From NCBI RefSeq assembly GCF_004348345.1, contig NZ_SMJZ01000043.1, positions 1 to 47,967 of the forward strand: a stretch of DNA of 47,967 nt, given 5' to 3'. This document shows, piece by piece, positions 15,512-23,576 of this stretch. This DNA comes from Nonomuraea longispora. GTDB lineage: Bacteria > Actinomycetota > Actinomycetes > Streptosporangiales > Streptosporangiaceae. Within the stretch, counting starts at the first letter, position 1; each line of letters starts with the position of its first letter. The notes under the pieces are model-generated. The model made no database searches, had not been told where the DNA came from, and worked only from the letters and a program-made list of their open reading frames with translations. The position numbers and the translations under genes were made by a program.

Positions 15512-17113
15512 TCAGGGGCCAGGCCGGCGCAGCACCATGCCCGGCCGCGCACCGGTGGGCGAGCCGTCGGCGAGTACGGCGACGCCGGCCACCAGGACGG
15601 CGGCGAAGCCGGTGGACAGCCGCCAGGGATCCGTGTAGGTCGAGCGGTCGGCGACGGTATCGGGATCGAAGACGGCTATGTCGGCCACCGCTCCCTCGGT
15701 GAGGCGGCCGCGGTCGGCCATTCCCAGCCGCCGCGCCGGTAGCCCGGTCATCTTGCGTACGGCCTCGGCCAGGCTGAGCACGCCGAGTTCGCGAACGTAG
15801 CGTCCCAGCACCCGCGGGTAGGTGCCGAAGCTGCGCGGGTGCGGCAGCCCCGCGCCCTGCGGCCGCAGCACCCAGCCGTCGCTGGCGACCGACACCATCG
15901 GGTGACGCAGCACCGTGACGACGTCCTCCTCGCTCATCGCGTGGTTGACGATCTTCACCGAGGCGCGGTGTGCCGCGAGAACGCGAAGCGCGGCCTCCGC
16001 CGGATCGGTGCCTTCACGCCGCCCGATCTCGGCGATGCTGTCGCCGACGGCGCCGCTGTAGGGTCCGTCCCCCAGCTCGGCGATGACGACCCCGTCGGGG
16101 TCGACGTCGCGGCCGAAGCGGGATCTCAGGCCCTCGGCCACCCGTTCGCGATCGGCGGGGTCGGCCAGCCTGTGCAGCAGCGCGGAAGGCCCGCCGTCCA
16201 TGCTCCACAGAGGGAGCCGCGAGGTCAGGGTGGTGCTGGAGGCGGTGTACGGGTACACGTCGGCGGCGGCGTCCACGCCGCGATCCCGTGCCCCGTCCAG
16301 TTCGGCGAGCGCGGTGACGACCGAGCCGTGGTTCTCCGGTCCCATCGCCTTGAGGTGGGAGATTTCCAGCCGTCCGCCGGCGGCCTCCGCCGCGCCCAGC
16401 GCCTCCCGTACGGCCGGCAGCAGCGCCCCCGACTCGTTGCGCATGTGCGTCGAGTACAGCAGGCCCGTGGCCGCGGCTTCGGCCACCAGCGCGCGTACCT
16501 CCTCCTCGGTGGCGAAGGAACCCGGAGCGTAGATCAGGCCGGTGGAGAAGCCGTAGGCGCCCTGGGCCGCCGCCGCGCGGAGCAGCGTGCGCATCGCGTC
16601 GAGCTCGGCGGGCTCGGGGGGCCGTTCCGCTCCCCCCATGACGGCGACCCGCAGTGCCGCGTGCCCGACCTGCAACGCCAGGTTGACGGCGGGCCGCGCG
16701 CCGGACACCGTGGCCGCGAACCCCCCGGTGTCGGTGAAGTCCCACCCGGTCTCGGGAGCGAGGAAGCCGCTCCACTCGCGCAGCAGGCCCGCCGCATCCT
16801 GCGGGAACGGCGACCACCCGCAGTTCCCCGTCACCAGGGTCGTCACTCCCTGGTGGAGCTGGGTGGTGGCCTGAGGCCAGCCTTCGACGCTGAAGTCGGC
16901 GTGCGAGTGCAGGTCGATGAAGCCCGGCGTGACCGCCAGACCTGACGCGTCGACGGTGGTGCGGCCCCTCGGCGGGTCACCGTCGGCGGGACGGGCGATC
17001 CGGGTGATCCGCCCGCCGTCGACGCCGAGATCAGCCCGGTAGCCGGGGGCGCCGGTGCCGTCGATCAGGGTGCCGCCACGGACAACGGTGTCGTGCTCTG
17101 TCACTGTGCTCAT
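15512..17113 (-). CDS. N-acyl-D-amino-acid deacylase (D-aminoacylase), amidohydrolase superfamily
   Basis: 533 residues. VTPGFIDLHSHADFS carries the HxH metal pair, LVTGNCGWSP the conserved Cys region of D-aminoacylases, GAYGFSTGLIYAPG the substrate loop, and STHMRNES and ISHLKAMG the later metal histidines. These are hallmarks of the D-aminoacylase/N-acyl-D-glutamate deacylase family, which hydrolyses N-acyl-D-amino acids. GGAGG sits directly against ATG 17113; an in-frame GTG nine bases later (17104) has better spacing and may be the true start. It is last in an operon with a permease, NSAR, SIS protein and GNAT, and supplies the D-specific hydrolase of that set. Confidence 0.92.
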   Translation of the reverse strand: MSTVTEHDTVVRGGTLIDGTGAPGYRADLGVDGGRITRIARPADGDPPRGRTTVDASGLAVTPGFIDLHSHADFSVEGWPQATTQLHQGVTTLVTGNCGWSPFPQDAAGLLREWSGFLAPETGWDFTDTGGFAATVSGARPAVNLALQVGHAALRVAVMGGAERPPEPAELDAMRTLLRAAAAQGAYGFSTGLIYAPGSFATEEEVRALVAEAAATGLLYSTHMRNESGALLPAVREALGAAEAAGGRLEISHLKAMGPENHGSVVTALAELDGARDRGVDAAADVYPYTASSTTLTSRLPLWSMDGGPSALLHRLADPADRERVAEGLRSRFGRDVDPDGVVIAELGDGPYSGAVGDSIAEIGRREGTDPAEAALRVLAAHRASVKIVNHAMSEEDVVTVLRHPMVSVASDGWVLRPQGAGLPHPRSFGTYPRVLGRYVRELGVLSLAEAVRKMTGLPARRLGMADRGRLTEGAVADIAVFDPDTVADRSTYTDPWRLSTGFAAVLVAGVAVLADGSPTGARPGMVLRRPGP

Positions 17114-17139
17114 CCTCCACGTGGTGCGACGTTCGGCTC

Positions 17140-18582
17140 TCATGGGGACAGGAAGAGCAGGATGACCGTGTACATCAGGCAGGACGGCACCAGCAGCGCC
17201 CACCCTGTGATCATCATGTTCCGCAGGTTCGAGGAGCGTGCCAGCCCCATCGCGCCGACCATGTTGCCGTTGGGGAAGGGCCCGTAGGTGTCGGCCTTGG
17301 AGGCGAACAGCAGCACGATCGTCCACGCGCCGACGCCGACGCCGATATGCGTGGCCAGATCGCCGAAGACCTTGTCGAGCAGCACCACCTGGGCCGCCGT
17401 CGCCCCCGGCACGCCGACCCAGCCCAGCAGCGCGATGAGGATCGTGAACACGAAGGGGGAACTGCCCGCCAGGCTCTCGCCGTACATGTCGAGGATCACC
17501 TTGAAGGGCGCGAGCTTGTCGATCGTGATGAACAGTCCCGCCAGCAGCCAGAAGAGCAGGAAGATGCTGATCAGCCGGGAGGCGCCCCGGTAGAGCAGTT
17601 CGATGATCTCCTTGGGGCCGAAACCGCTCGCCAGGCCCGTGACCAGGCCGAGCACCGGCAGGGCGAGCAGCGGGAACGCCGTCCCCGCCCTGGTGACCGT
17701 CGCGTAGACGACGCTGACGAGCAGCACGATCAGGAAGGCGGCCGTGGCCCGGCCCGCGCCCGCGTCCGGCGCGTCCGCGTCGCTCGCCGCGCCGACCTCG
17801 GCCTCGCTGTAGTAGTCGTCGGCGCGCTCGGTCCTGCGCTGCATCCACGGGACCACGATGAGCCCCATGATCAGCGAGAGCGCCGCGAGCGGTCCGGCTC
17901 CATAGCTCAGGTAACCGAGGTAGCCGATCTCGGCCGCGTCCATGATGGCCACGTTGGACCCCGCGAAAGGCGCGATGGTCAACCCGGCGCAGCCGCCGAT
18001 GAACATCATCGACGCGGTCGCCGACCGGGTGAAGCCCATTCTCGCGGTGATCGGCAGCAGGATGGGAGCCGCGATGGCCAGCGCCCCGGCCAGGGTGCCC
18101 AGGCTGGTCACCAGCAGCAACGAGGCCACCATGACGCCCAGGATCACGGCGGAGCGGCTCTTCTCGCCCACGACGCGCATGACCCCGCGCACGATGGTCC
18201 CGGCCACGCCGGTGACCTTCAGGATCTCGCCGACGCCGGACCCCAGCATGATGATCAGCCCGATCATCGTCACCTGGTCGGCCAGGGAGTCACCGAGCAG
18301 CGCGCCGATCTCGAGCGGCGGCATCCGGGCGACCAGCACCCCTGACAGCAGGGCGACGACCGTGGCGATCACGATGTCCATGCCGAGCAGGGACAGCAGC
18401 GCGTACAGCGCGATCGGCAGCAGGCCCCAGAGGGTCGGGCCGTTCCCGAGGAAACCGGCGCAGACCGAGGCCACCAGGCCGATCAGGGCGATGACGTTGG
18501 TCAGCCTGTTACGCCCGGGTGAGGTTTCGACGGCATAGGCGTTGGTGTCGTTCTCGCGGGAGGTGCCGGAGGAGGCGCTCAT
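17140..18582 (-). CDS. GntP/ion-transporter-superfamily permease
   Basis: 480 residues with about 12 predicted membrane segments, for example TNVIALIGLVASVCAGFLGN, ILGVMVASLLLVTSLGTLAG and FLLFWLLAGLFITI. A hydrophilic central loop of about 35 residues (RRTERADDYYSEAEVGAASD) separates two halves. The layout fits gluconate-permease-like or dicarboxylate/ion-transporter proteins; the exact family is uncertain. Within the operon it probably imports N-acyl amino acids or D-amino acids, an inference from its place between D-aminoacylase and the racemase. It starts at ATG 18582, 21 bases after the racemase stop. Confidence 0.8.
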   Translation of the reverse strand: MSASSGTSRENDTNAYAVETSPGRNRLTNVIALIGLVASVCAGFLGNGPTLWGLLPIALYALLSLLGMDIVIATVVALLSGVLVARMPPLEIGALLGDSLADQVTMIGLIIMLGSGVGEILKVTGVAGTIVRGVMRVVGEKSRSAVILGVMVASLLLVTSLGTLAGALAIAAPILLPITARMGFTRSATASMMFIGGCAGLTIAPFAGSNVAIMDAAEIGYLGYLSYGAGPLAALSLIMGLIVVPWMQRRTERADDYYSEAEVGAASDADAPDAGAGRATAAFLIVLLVSVVYATVTRAGTAFPLLALPVLGLVTGLASGFGPKEIIELLYRGASRLISIFLLFWLLAGLFITIDKLAPFKVILDMYGESLAGSSPFVFTILIALLGWVGVPGATAAQVVLLDKVFGDLATHIGVGVGAWTIVLLFASKADTYGPFPNGNMVGAMGLARSSNLRNMMITGWALLVPSCLMYTVILLFLSP

Positions 18583-18603
18583 GTGCTTCTCTCTGCGCGG
18601 AGG

Positions 18604-19758
18604 TCAGGCTGCGGATGGGGAGCCGCGGCGGGGGGACTCCGCGGGGGCGGTGATCGTGGTTTCCTTCAGCCGGTTCTCGCCGATGAAGGCGACATCGACG
18701 GTGTGACCCAGCCCCGGCCCGTCCGGTACCCGGACGACGCCCTGATCGGCGACGACCTCCGGCTGGACGACGTCGCGGGCGTAGTACTTGGCCGAGGCGG
18801 ACACGTCGGAGGGCAGGGTGAAGCCCGGGAGGCTGGAGAGGGCCACGTTGGCTGCGCGGCCGATGCCGAACTCGTGCATGCCGCCGCACCACACGTCCAC
18901 GCCGTGCTCCCGGGCGAGATCGTGGGCCGCCACGGCGGCCGTGAGCCCGCCCATCCGCGACACCTTGATGTTGAGCACCCGGCCGGCTCCCAGCGCGAGC
19001 GCCGTGCGCAGGTCATCGATGGTGTCGACGGACTCGTCGAGGCACACCGGCGTCCGTACGCTGCGCTGCAGGGCGGCGTGGGCGACCAGGTTGCGCGGCG
19101 CGAACGGCTGCTCGATCATCAGCAGCCCGAAGTCGTCCAGGCCGCGCAGCACGGCGAGTTCCTCCGCCGTCTCGCCGTAGGCACCGTTGGCGTCGACATG
19201 GACGGCCAGGTCCGGGAACGCCTCGCGGACCAGCCGTACCGGTTCGGTGTCCCAACCTGGGGCGATCTTCAGCTTGACCCTCGGGTAACCGGCGTCGACC
19301 TGGCGGCGTACCTGTTCGAGGAGCGCGTCGTAGGTGGGTTCGATGCCCAGCGACACCCCCGCCACGACCTCGCCGCGGGTCCCGCCCAGTGCCTTGGCCA
19401 GCGAGACTCCGCGGACCCCCGACCACAGGGCCCAGCCGGCGGCGTCGACGCCCGCGATCGCGAAGCGGTTGCCGCGCACCTTGCGCCAGAGCCGGGGCAA
19501 CTCCGCCGGATGCTCCCAGACGGCGTCGACGACGGAGGGCAGCACATACCGTTCGGCGATGTGCCAGCAGGTCTCGGTGGTCTCAGGGCAGTAGAAGGGG
19601 TCGGACGGAGAGGCGATCTCGCCCCACCCCTCGGCTCCCGACTCGTCCACCAGCCGCACCAGGATGTGGTCGAGATGAGTCTTGCGATGGGAACTGGTCT
19701 GGAACGCGTGCACCAGCGGCAGCCGCACGAGGTGCAGCGACGCTTCGACGATGCGCAT
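18604..19758 (-). CDS. N-acylamino acid racemase / o-succinylbenzoate synthase-like (MenC type 2, enolase superfamily)
   Basis: 384 residues. The barrel has all catalytic groups: KLK in RVKLKIAPGWD (first acid/base lysine), metal ligands in HVDANGAY, IEQPF and CLDESV, and the second lysine in VLNIKVSRMGG. VWCGGMHEFGIGRAANVAL and LPGFTLPSD are signatures of the NSAR/OSBS subgroup. NSAR interconverts D- and L-N-succinyl (or other N-acyl) amino acids. No other menaquinone genes are near, while GNAT, D-aminoacylase and M20 genes are, so the racemase role is favoured over OSBS. ATG 19758 has GAGGA upstream. The C-terminal ~25 residues extend beyond the usual end. Confidence 0.92.
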   Translation of the reverse strand: MRIVEASLHLVRLPLVHAFQTSSHRKTHLDHILVRLVDESGAEGWGEIASPSDPFYCPETTETCWHIAERYVLPSVVDAVWEHPAELPRLWRKVRGNRFAIAGVDAAGWALWSGVRGVSLAKALGGTRGEVVAGVSLGIEPTYDALLEQVRRQVDAGYPRVKLKIAPGWDTEPVRLVREAFPDLAVHVDANGAYGETAEELAVLRGLDDFGLLMIEQPFAPRNLVAHAALQRSVRTPVCLDESVDTIDDLRTALALGAGRVLNIKVSRMGGLTAAVAAHDLAREHGVDVWCGGMHEFGIGRAANVALSSLPGFTLPSDVSASAKYYARDVVQPEVVADQGVVRVPDGPGLGHTVDVAFIGENRLKETTITAPAESPRRGSPSAA

Positions 19759-19761
19759 GGT

Positions 19762-20430
19762 TCAGTCCTCCAGATAGTTGCCGAGGGCGTGGCTGAGCCG
19801 GTCGCGTTCCGCGAGCCTGCGCCGGGCGCCCTTCGAACTGGCGGTGGCCAGGGTGGTCAGCAGGTGCACGACCGCGGCGACCGCCGTGGGAGAGTCGGCG
19901 TAGGAGGCGCTGTCGGTCCGTACGACGATGGTTTCGGCCGCGATGGAGGCCAGTGGCGCCCGCGCGTCGTCGGTGATGGCCACCACCGCGCCGCCGGCCT
20001 CGGCGAAATGCCGGGCGACGACGACCGTCTCGCGGCGGTATCGGCGCAGCGACACCGCGACCAGCACGTCGTTCTGGCTCACCTCGCTGAGCACGTCGAG
20101 GACCCGCACCACGGCGCCGTCGACGAGGGTGACATGGGAGAGTCCGGCGGACAGGTCGGTGGCCAGCAGCGAGGCGTAGGCGAACGACTTGCCGTACCCG
20201 GTGACGAAGCGCCGCCGCGCGGCCACCACGGCGGCGGCGGCCCGGGTCGCGGAGCCGTCGGCGGTGATCCGTTCCAGGGCCTCGCCGAGATTGCGGGTCT
20301 CCTGCTCGATGACCTTCTGCTGTAACGCCTCGGCCGAGGAGCGGCGTTGCAGCCGGGCGCCGAAGCGCTCGCCGGGGCTGCTCAGCCTCCGGTTCTCGGC
20401 GTGGGCGAGTTCGAGGTCGCCGGTCGTCAC
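19762..20430 (-). CDS. SIS-domain protein related to MurR/RpiR regulators, HTH absent
   Basis: 222 residues. The SIS fold is recognisable: RRRFVTGYGKSFAYASLLAT (first strand and phosphosugar loop region), LVAVSLRRYRRETVV and GGAVVAITDDARAPLA, the pattern of the RpiR C-terminal half. RpiR regulators are usually ~280-300 residues with an N-terminal HTH; here only a ~60-residue helical stretch precedes the SIS domain and no HTH is seen. The GTG start overlaps the GNAT stop (GTGA), so the HTH cannot lie upstream in frame. It may act as a sugar-phosphate or ligand-binding partner, or a regulator working through another protein. Confidence 0.8.
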   Translation of the reverse strand: MTTGDLELAHAENRRLSSPGERFGARLQRRSSAEALQQKVIEQETRNLGEALERITADGSATRAAAAVVAARRRFVTGYGKSFAYASLLATDLSAGLSHVTLVDGAVVRVLDVLSEVSQNDVLVAVSLRRYRRETVVVARHFAEAGGAVVAITDDARAPLASIAAETIVVRTDSASYADSPTAVAAVVHLLTTLATASSKGARRRLAERDRLSHALGNYLED

Positions 20431-21176
20431 AGGGCACGCTCCAAGCGGTAAAGGGCGGTCTGGGGGGTGTACGGCAAGCAGGACACGGCCGCCCACCCGT
20501 CATTCATCAACGGTGCGAGTGCGGCTGCCAGATCGGTGCGCACCCGTGCCGCGCGAAGCGGGTCCCGCGCGGCGAGAGCGGTGTAGTCGGACGGGATCGG
20601 CAACCAGATCCGGTCGCCGTCGGAGACCGGTCGGGCCCAGTCGCCCAGGTCAGCGGGGGGGTCATCCTGGGCGGGTGCGCGGGATCCCGGAGCGGTGCCG
20701 AGATCCCAGTCGACGAGGAGGCGGTCGGAGTCGTCGTCGTAGAAGCCGCCGTGGAACCAGCGTGCGACCGCGCCCAGCACGTCCAGGTTGAAGTGCGCGT
20801 TACGCGCGATCAGCGGGTCGTAGGTCCAGCGCATCCGGGTGACGCCCCAGCCCAACGCGACCTCGCGCTGGGCCGACTTGAGCGCCCGGCCCAGACCGCA
20901 CCCCTGGTGGCTGGGGTGGACCACGGCCGCCTGGGAGTAGTGGTAGGAGCTGGTCCCGTCCGTGGCCTGGAAGCCGAAGGCGAAGGCGATGACGCGGTCG
21001 CCGTCACGCGCGCCGACGACGGAGCCGCCGTTGTCGCGCAGGGCGGTGAGCAGTCGCGGGCTGGCGCCCTGGCGCAGATCGGTGTAGCCGAACACGTCCC
21101 GGTAGAGCGTGGTCGCCTGACCGAGCTCGTCCGGGGTGGTGAGGGTCCTGACCACCGGCGTTGTGGTTGACGTCAT
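20427..21176 (-). CDS. GNAT-family acyltransferase of the COG3375 type (candidate N-succinyl/acyl-amino acid transferase)
   Basis: 249 residues. The acyl-CoA site appears as HYSQAAVVHPSHQGCGLGRA with LKSAQREVAL. It is followed by MRWTYDPLIARNAHFNLDVL, a signature of COG3375 proteins, and a C-terminal domain with RLLVDWDL. In Geobacillus, as I recall, this family next to NSAR N-succinylates D-amino acids, giving the racemase its substrate. Here it is first gene in the operon with SIS, NSAR, permease and D-aminoacylase. ATG 21176 was chosen; an upstream TTG at 21197 closer to the operator region is possible since AGGAG lies 14 bases before the ATG. Confidence 0.87.
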   Translation of the reverse strand: MTSTTTPVVRTLTTPDELGQATTLYRDVFGYTDLRQGASPRLLTALRDNGGSVVGARDGDRVIAFAFGFQATDGTSSYHYSQAAVVHPSHQGCGLGRALKSAQREVALGWGVTRMRWTYDPLIARNAHFNLDVLGAVARWFHGGFYDDDSDRLLVDWDLGTAPGSRAPAQDDPPADLGDWARPVSDGDRIWLPIPSDYTALAARDPLRAARVRTDLAAALAPLMNDGWAAVSCLPYTPQTALYRLERAL

Positions 21177-21344
21177 GGGGGCGGGGTGCTCCTGCAACGA
21201 AGATCTTATGTCGTGGATTCGTACCTCAAAGTCGCATCTAGAGTAGGTATCAACATGCCCTCAATGCTGTCAATGCGTCCTGAGCTGCGAATAGTAGCGA
21301 CATAGGCGCCGAAACCCCGTGACAGCCGGTCCATCGCGACGGAT

Positions 21345-21357
21345 ATACGTCACGTAT
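21345..21357. promoter_or_regulatory. Palindrome in the GNAT/M20 divergent region
   Basis: ATACGT-C-ACGTAT is a perfect 13-base palindrome 65 bases upstream of the M20 start. It is the clearest operator candidate in the 245-base gap between the two divergent units of the N-acyl amino acid locus. The rest of the gap is AT-richer than average and shows no gene. Confidence 0.5.
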
Positions 21358-21421
21358 CATGCTCTTCGACGCAGGGGCGGTCCGCGCTGGGCCGCCTGCC
21401 CTCCAACCCCGAGGACAGCAG

Positions 21422-22624
21422 ATGATCAGCGTCGGATCCCCCGACGACGGTACGGCGGGCACCCCGGCCACCGGGCTTCGTGAGGCGGCCCAGGCGCGCG
21501 CGGCGGAGATGACGGCACGGGTGCGCCGCTACGTGGAGCACGAGACCCCCACCGGCGACGCCGAGGCGCTCAACGCACTCGCCGACCTGCTGGTGGCCCG
21601 CTACACCGAGCTCGGCGGCGTCGCCCGCCGGGTCGGCGAGCCTACCGGCGACCACGTCACGGCCGACTTCCCCGGCTCCCCCGGACGAGCGGACGAGGCT
21701 CCGCTGCTGTTCATCGGCCACCACGACACGGTGTGGCCGAAAGGCCAGCTGGCAGGGCCGATGCCCTGGCAGGTGACGGAGTCGGCCGAGCACGGCACCC
21801 TCGCGCACGGGCCCGGCGTCTTCGACATGAAAAGCGGCCTGGTGGTGATGGAGACGGCCCTGGAAGTGGCCGCGCGCGCCGGCGTCCGGCACCGGCCGGT
21901 ACGCGTGGTCGTGGTGGCCGACGAGGAGATCGGCTCCCCTACGTCCAGCACCCTGGTCAGGGAACGCGCGGAGGGCGCGTTCGCCGCACTCGGCTTCGAG
22001 TCCCCGCACCCCGGCGGCGCGCTCAAGCGCGGGCGACGCGGCAGTACCCGGCTGCGGCTGAACGTGCACGGGCGCGCGGCGCACGCCGCGCTCGACCCCG
22101 AGAAAGGGATCTCGGCGATCGACGAGCTGGTCGACCAGCTCGTCAGGTTGCGCGAGGTCGTCGGCAGGCATTCCCGAGGAGTCCTGTGCAACGTCGGCAC
22201 GCTGTCGGGCGGGGGCAAGACCAACGTGGTGCCCGAACACGCCTCGGCCGACATCGGACTGCGCTTCGCCGACGCGGCCGTGGAGGGCGCGGTGCTCGCC
22301 GAGCTGACCGCCCTCACACCGGTGCGCGAGGGGGCGCGGGTCCGGACGGAGATCCTGTCCAGCAGGCCCACATGGGCGTTCGATGGCCCCGACGATCCCT
22401 TCAGCGCCGCCGTACGTACGGCAGGGCAGCGGCTGGGCCAGGACATCACCGCCGAACCCGCAGCAGGGGCCGCCGACACGAACACGGCCGGCTCGCTGGG
22501 CCTGCCCACACTCGACGGATTCGGCCCCCTCGGGGCCGGCGCGCACGCGCTGCACGAGCGGATCGTGCTGTCCACTCTGCCCGGGCGCGCGGCCCTGGTC
22601 GCCGCCATCCTCGCCGAGCTCTGA
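21422..22624 (+). CDS. M20-family metallohydrolase, carboxypeptidase G2-like
   Basis: 400 residues. Motifs appear in order: metal site HHDTVWPKG, GPGVFDMKSGLVV, catalytic and metal Glu pair in VADEEIGS, dimer-domain HGRAAHAALDPEKG, GGKTNVVPEHA and a C-terminal GAHALHE with the last metal histidine. This is the glutamate carboxypeptidase/N-acyl-L-amino acid hydrolase group. Beside GNAT and NSAR it is the expected L-specific deacylase, removing the acyl group from the racemised product. ATG 21422 follows GAGGA by about 7 bases; an upstream in-frame ATG (21359) would add a non-homologous tail. It is transcribed divergently from the GNAT operon. Confidence 0.92.
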   Translation: MISVGSPDDGTAGTPATGLREAAQARAAEMTARVRRYVEHETPTGDAEALNALADLLVARYTELGGVARRVGEPTGDHVTADFPGSPGRADEAPLLFIGHHDTVWPKGQLAGPMPWQVTESAEHGTLAHGPGVFDMKSGLVVMETALEVAARAGVRHRPVRVVVVADEEIGSPTSSTLVRERAEGAFAALGFESPHPGGALKRGRRGSTRLRLNVHGRAAHAALDPEKGISAIDELVDQLVRLREVVGRHSRGVLCNVGTLSGGGKTNVVPEHASADIGLRFADAAVEGAVLAELTALTPVREGARVRTEILSSRPTWAFDGPDDPFSAAVRTAGQRLGQDITAEPAAGAADTNTAGSLGLPTLDGFGPLGAGAHALHERIVLSTLPGRAALVAAILAEL

Positions 22625-22716
22625 CCGCACGCCACGCGCCTGGACCCGCCCCTCCCTCTGGGAACCGCCACCACCGACAGCGCCGCCGTGCAGGTGCATC
22701 AGGGCATCGAGGAGCC

Positions 22717-22794
22717 GCACTCGTCCTGGCCGCCCAGGGCGGCGACACGATGGCGATGAACGACCTGCTGGCGGAGCCGTGGGTCATGTGCTGA
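22717..22794 (+). pseudogene. ECF sigma factor N-terminal remnant
   Basis: 25 codons read ALVLAAQGGDTMAMNDLLAE and then PWVMC before a stop. The first 20 residues match the sigma2 start of actinobacterial ECF factors (LVxAAQGGDxxAMNDLLxxL). Nothing of the remaining protein follows. It lies 23 bases before the 3' end of the enoyl-CoA hydratase gene, at the left edge of the IclR catabolic island. It is most likely the broken end of a gene cut by rearrangement. Confidence 0.5.
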
Positions 22795-22817
22795 GACCGA
22801 CAAGTGCGCGGGCGCGG

Positions 22818-23576
22818 TCAGCGGCTGCTGCGCTTCTCCACGAACGCGCGGATCGCGTCGGCCGCCTCGGTGGTGGCGAAGAGCCGGTCCAGCGCCGCGC
22901 GCTCCTCCCGGCGCCCGTGCGGCGCCAGATCGATCACCCGGCACGCCTCGGCGACCGCACGCATCGGTCGCGTGGCGAGTCGCTCGGCGATGGCGGTGGC
23001 GACCGCGAGGGCGCGACCGGACGCGCATACGGTGGTGACGAGGCCGAGGTCCGCCGCGGTGGCGGCATCCAGCTGCTCCCCGAGCAGGACGATCCCCTTC
23101 GCCCGGCGGGGACCCACCTGGGCGGTGAGCCGTTGGGTACCACCCCACCCCGGCAGCAGACCGAGGCCGACCTCCGGCAGCCCGAAGCGGGCGTCCTCGG
23201 CAGCGACGACCAGGTCGCAGGCGAGCACGCACTCGAAGCCGCCGCCCAGCGCGACACCTTCGACCGCCGCGATCACGGGCACGGGGGAATCGGCGATCTC
23301 GTCGCACATCGCGTTCGCCTCGTCCATCAACGTGGCGATCGCGGCGAGGTCTCCCTCGGCGTAGGTGCCGATGTCAGCCCCTGCGCTGAACACCGGCGAA
23401 CCGGTCAGAACGACCGTCCGCACCTCCGCTTCCCGCGACGCCGACCGCAGAGCCGCCCGGACGCCGCGAACGACGGGCAGGTTGATGGCGTTGCGCTTGC
23501 GGGGCCGGTCGATGCTCACGACGAGTACGGCGCCGTCACGGCGGATCCGCACCGCGGCCGTGTCCGGGGCGGTCAT
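22818..23576 (-). CDS. Enoyl-CoA hydratase/isomerase (crotonase family)
   Basis: 252 residues. FSAGADIGTYAEGD and GVALGGGFECVLACDLVV form the oxyanion hole and first catalytic Glu, and ARFGLPEVGLGLLPGWGGTQ carries the second Glu, so hydratase chemistry is intact. It would add water to an enoyl-CoA, as CaiD does with crotonobetainyl-CoA. It begins in an ATGA overlap with the CoA-transferase gene and is the last gene of the GH88/CoA-transferase/hydratase operon. The long frame upstream is shadow of the CoA-transferase. Substrate unknown; the companion genes suggest a polar, functionalised acyl group rather than fatty acids. Confidence 0.93.
   Translation of the reverse strand: MTAPDTAAVRIRRDGAVLVVSIDRPRKRNAINLPVVRGVRAALRSASREAEVRTVVLTGSPVFSAGADIGTYAEGDLAAIATLMDEANAMCDEIADSPVPVIAAVEGVALGGGFECVLACDLVVAAEDARFGLPEVGLGLLPGWGGTQRLTAQVGPRRAKGIVLLGEQLDAATAADLGLVTTVCASGRALAVATAIAERLATRPMRAVAEACRVIDLAPHGRREERAALDRLFATTEAADAIRAFVEKRSSR

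Noticed and set aside
18604..19758. Racemase gene as a menaquinone-pathway menC
   Set aside because: No other men genes are near, while amino-acid acyl-transfer and deacylation genes are in the same operon.
18583..20325. A 580-codon plus-strand frame over the racemase and SIS genes
   Set aside because: Antisense to genes with all catalytic residues visible; no recognisable fold in the frame itself.
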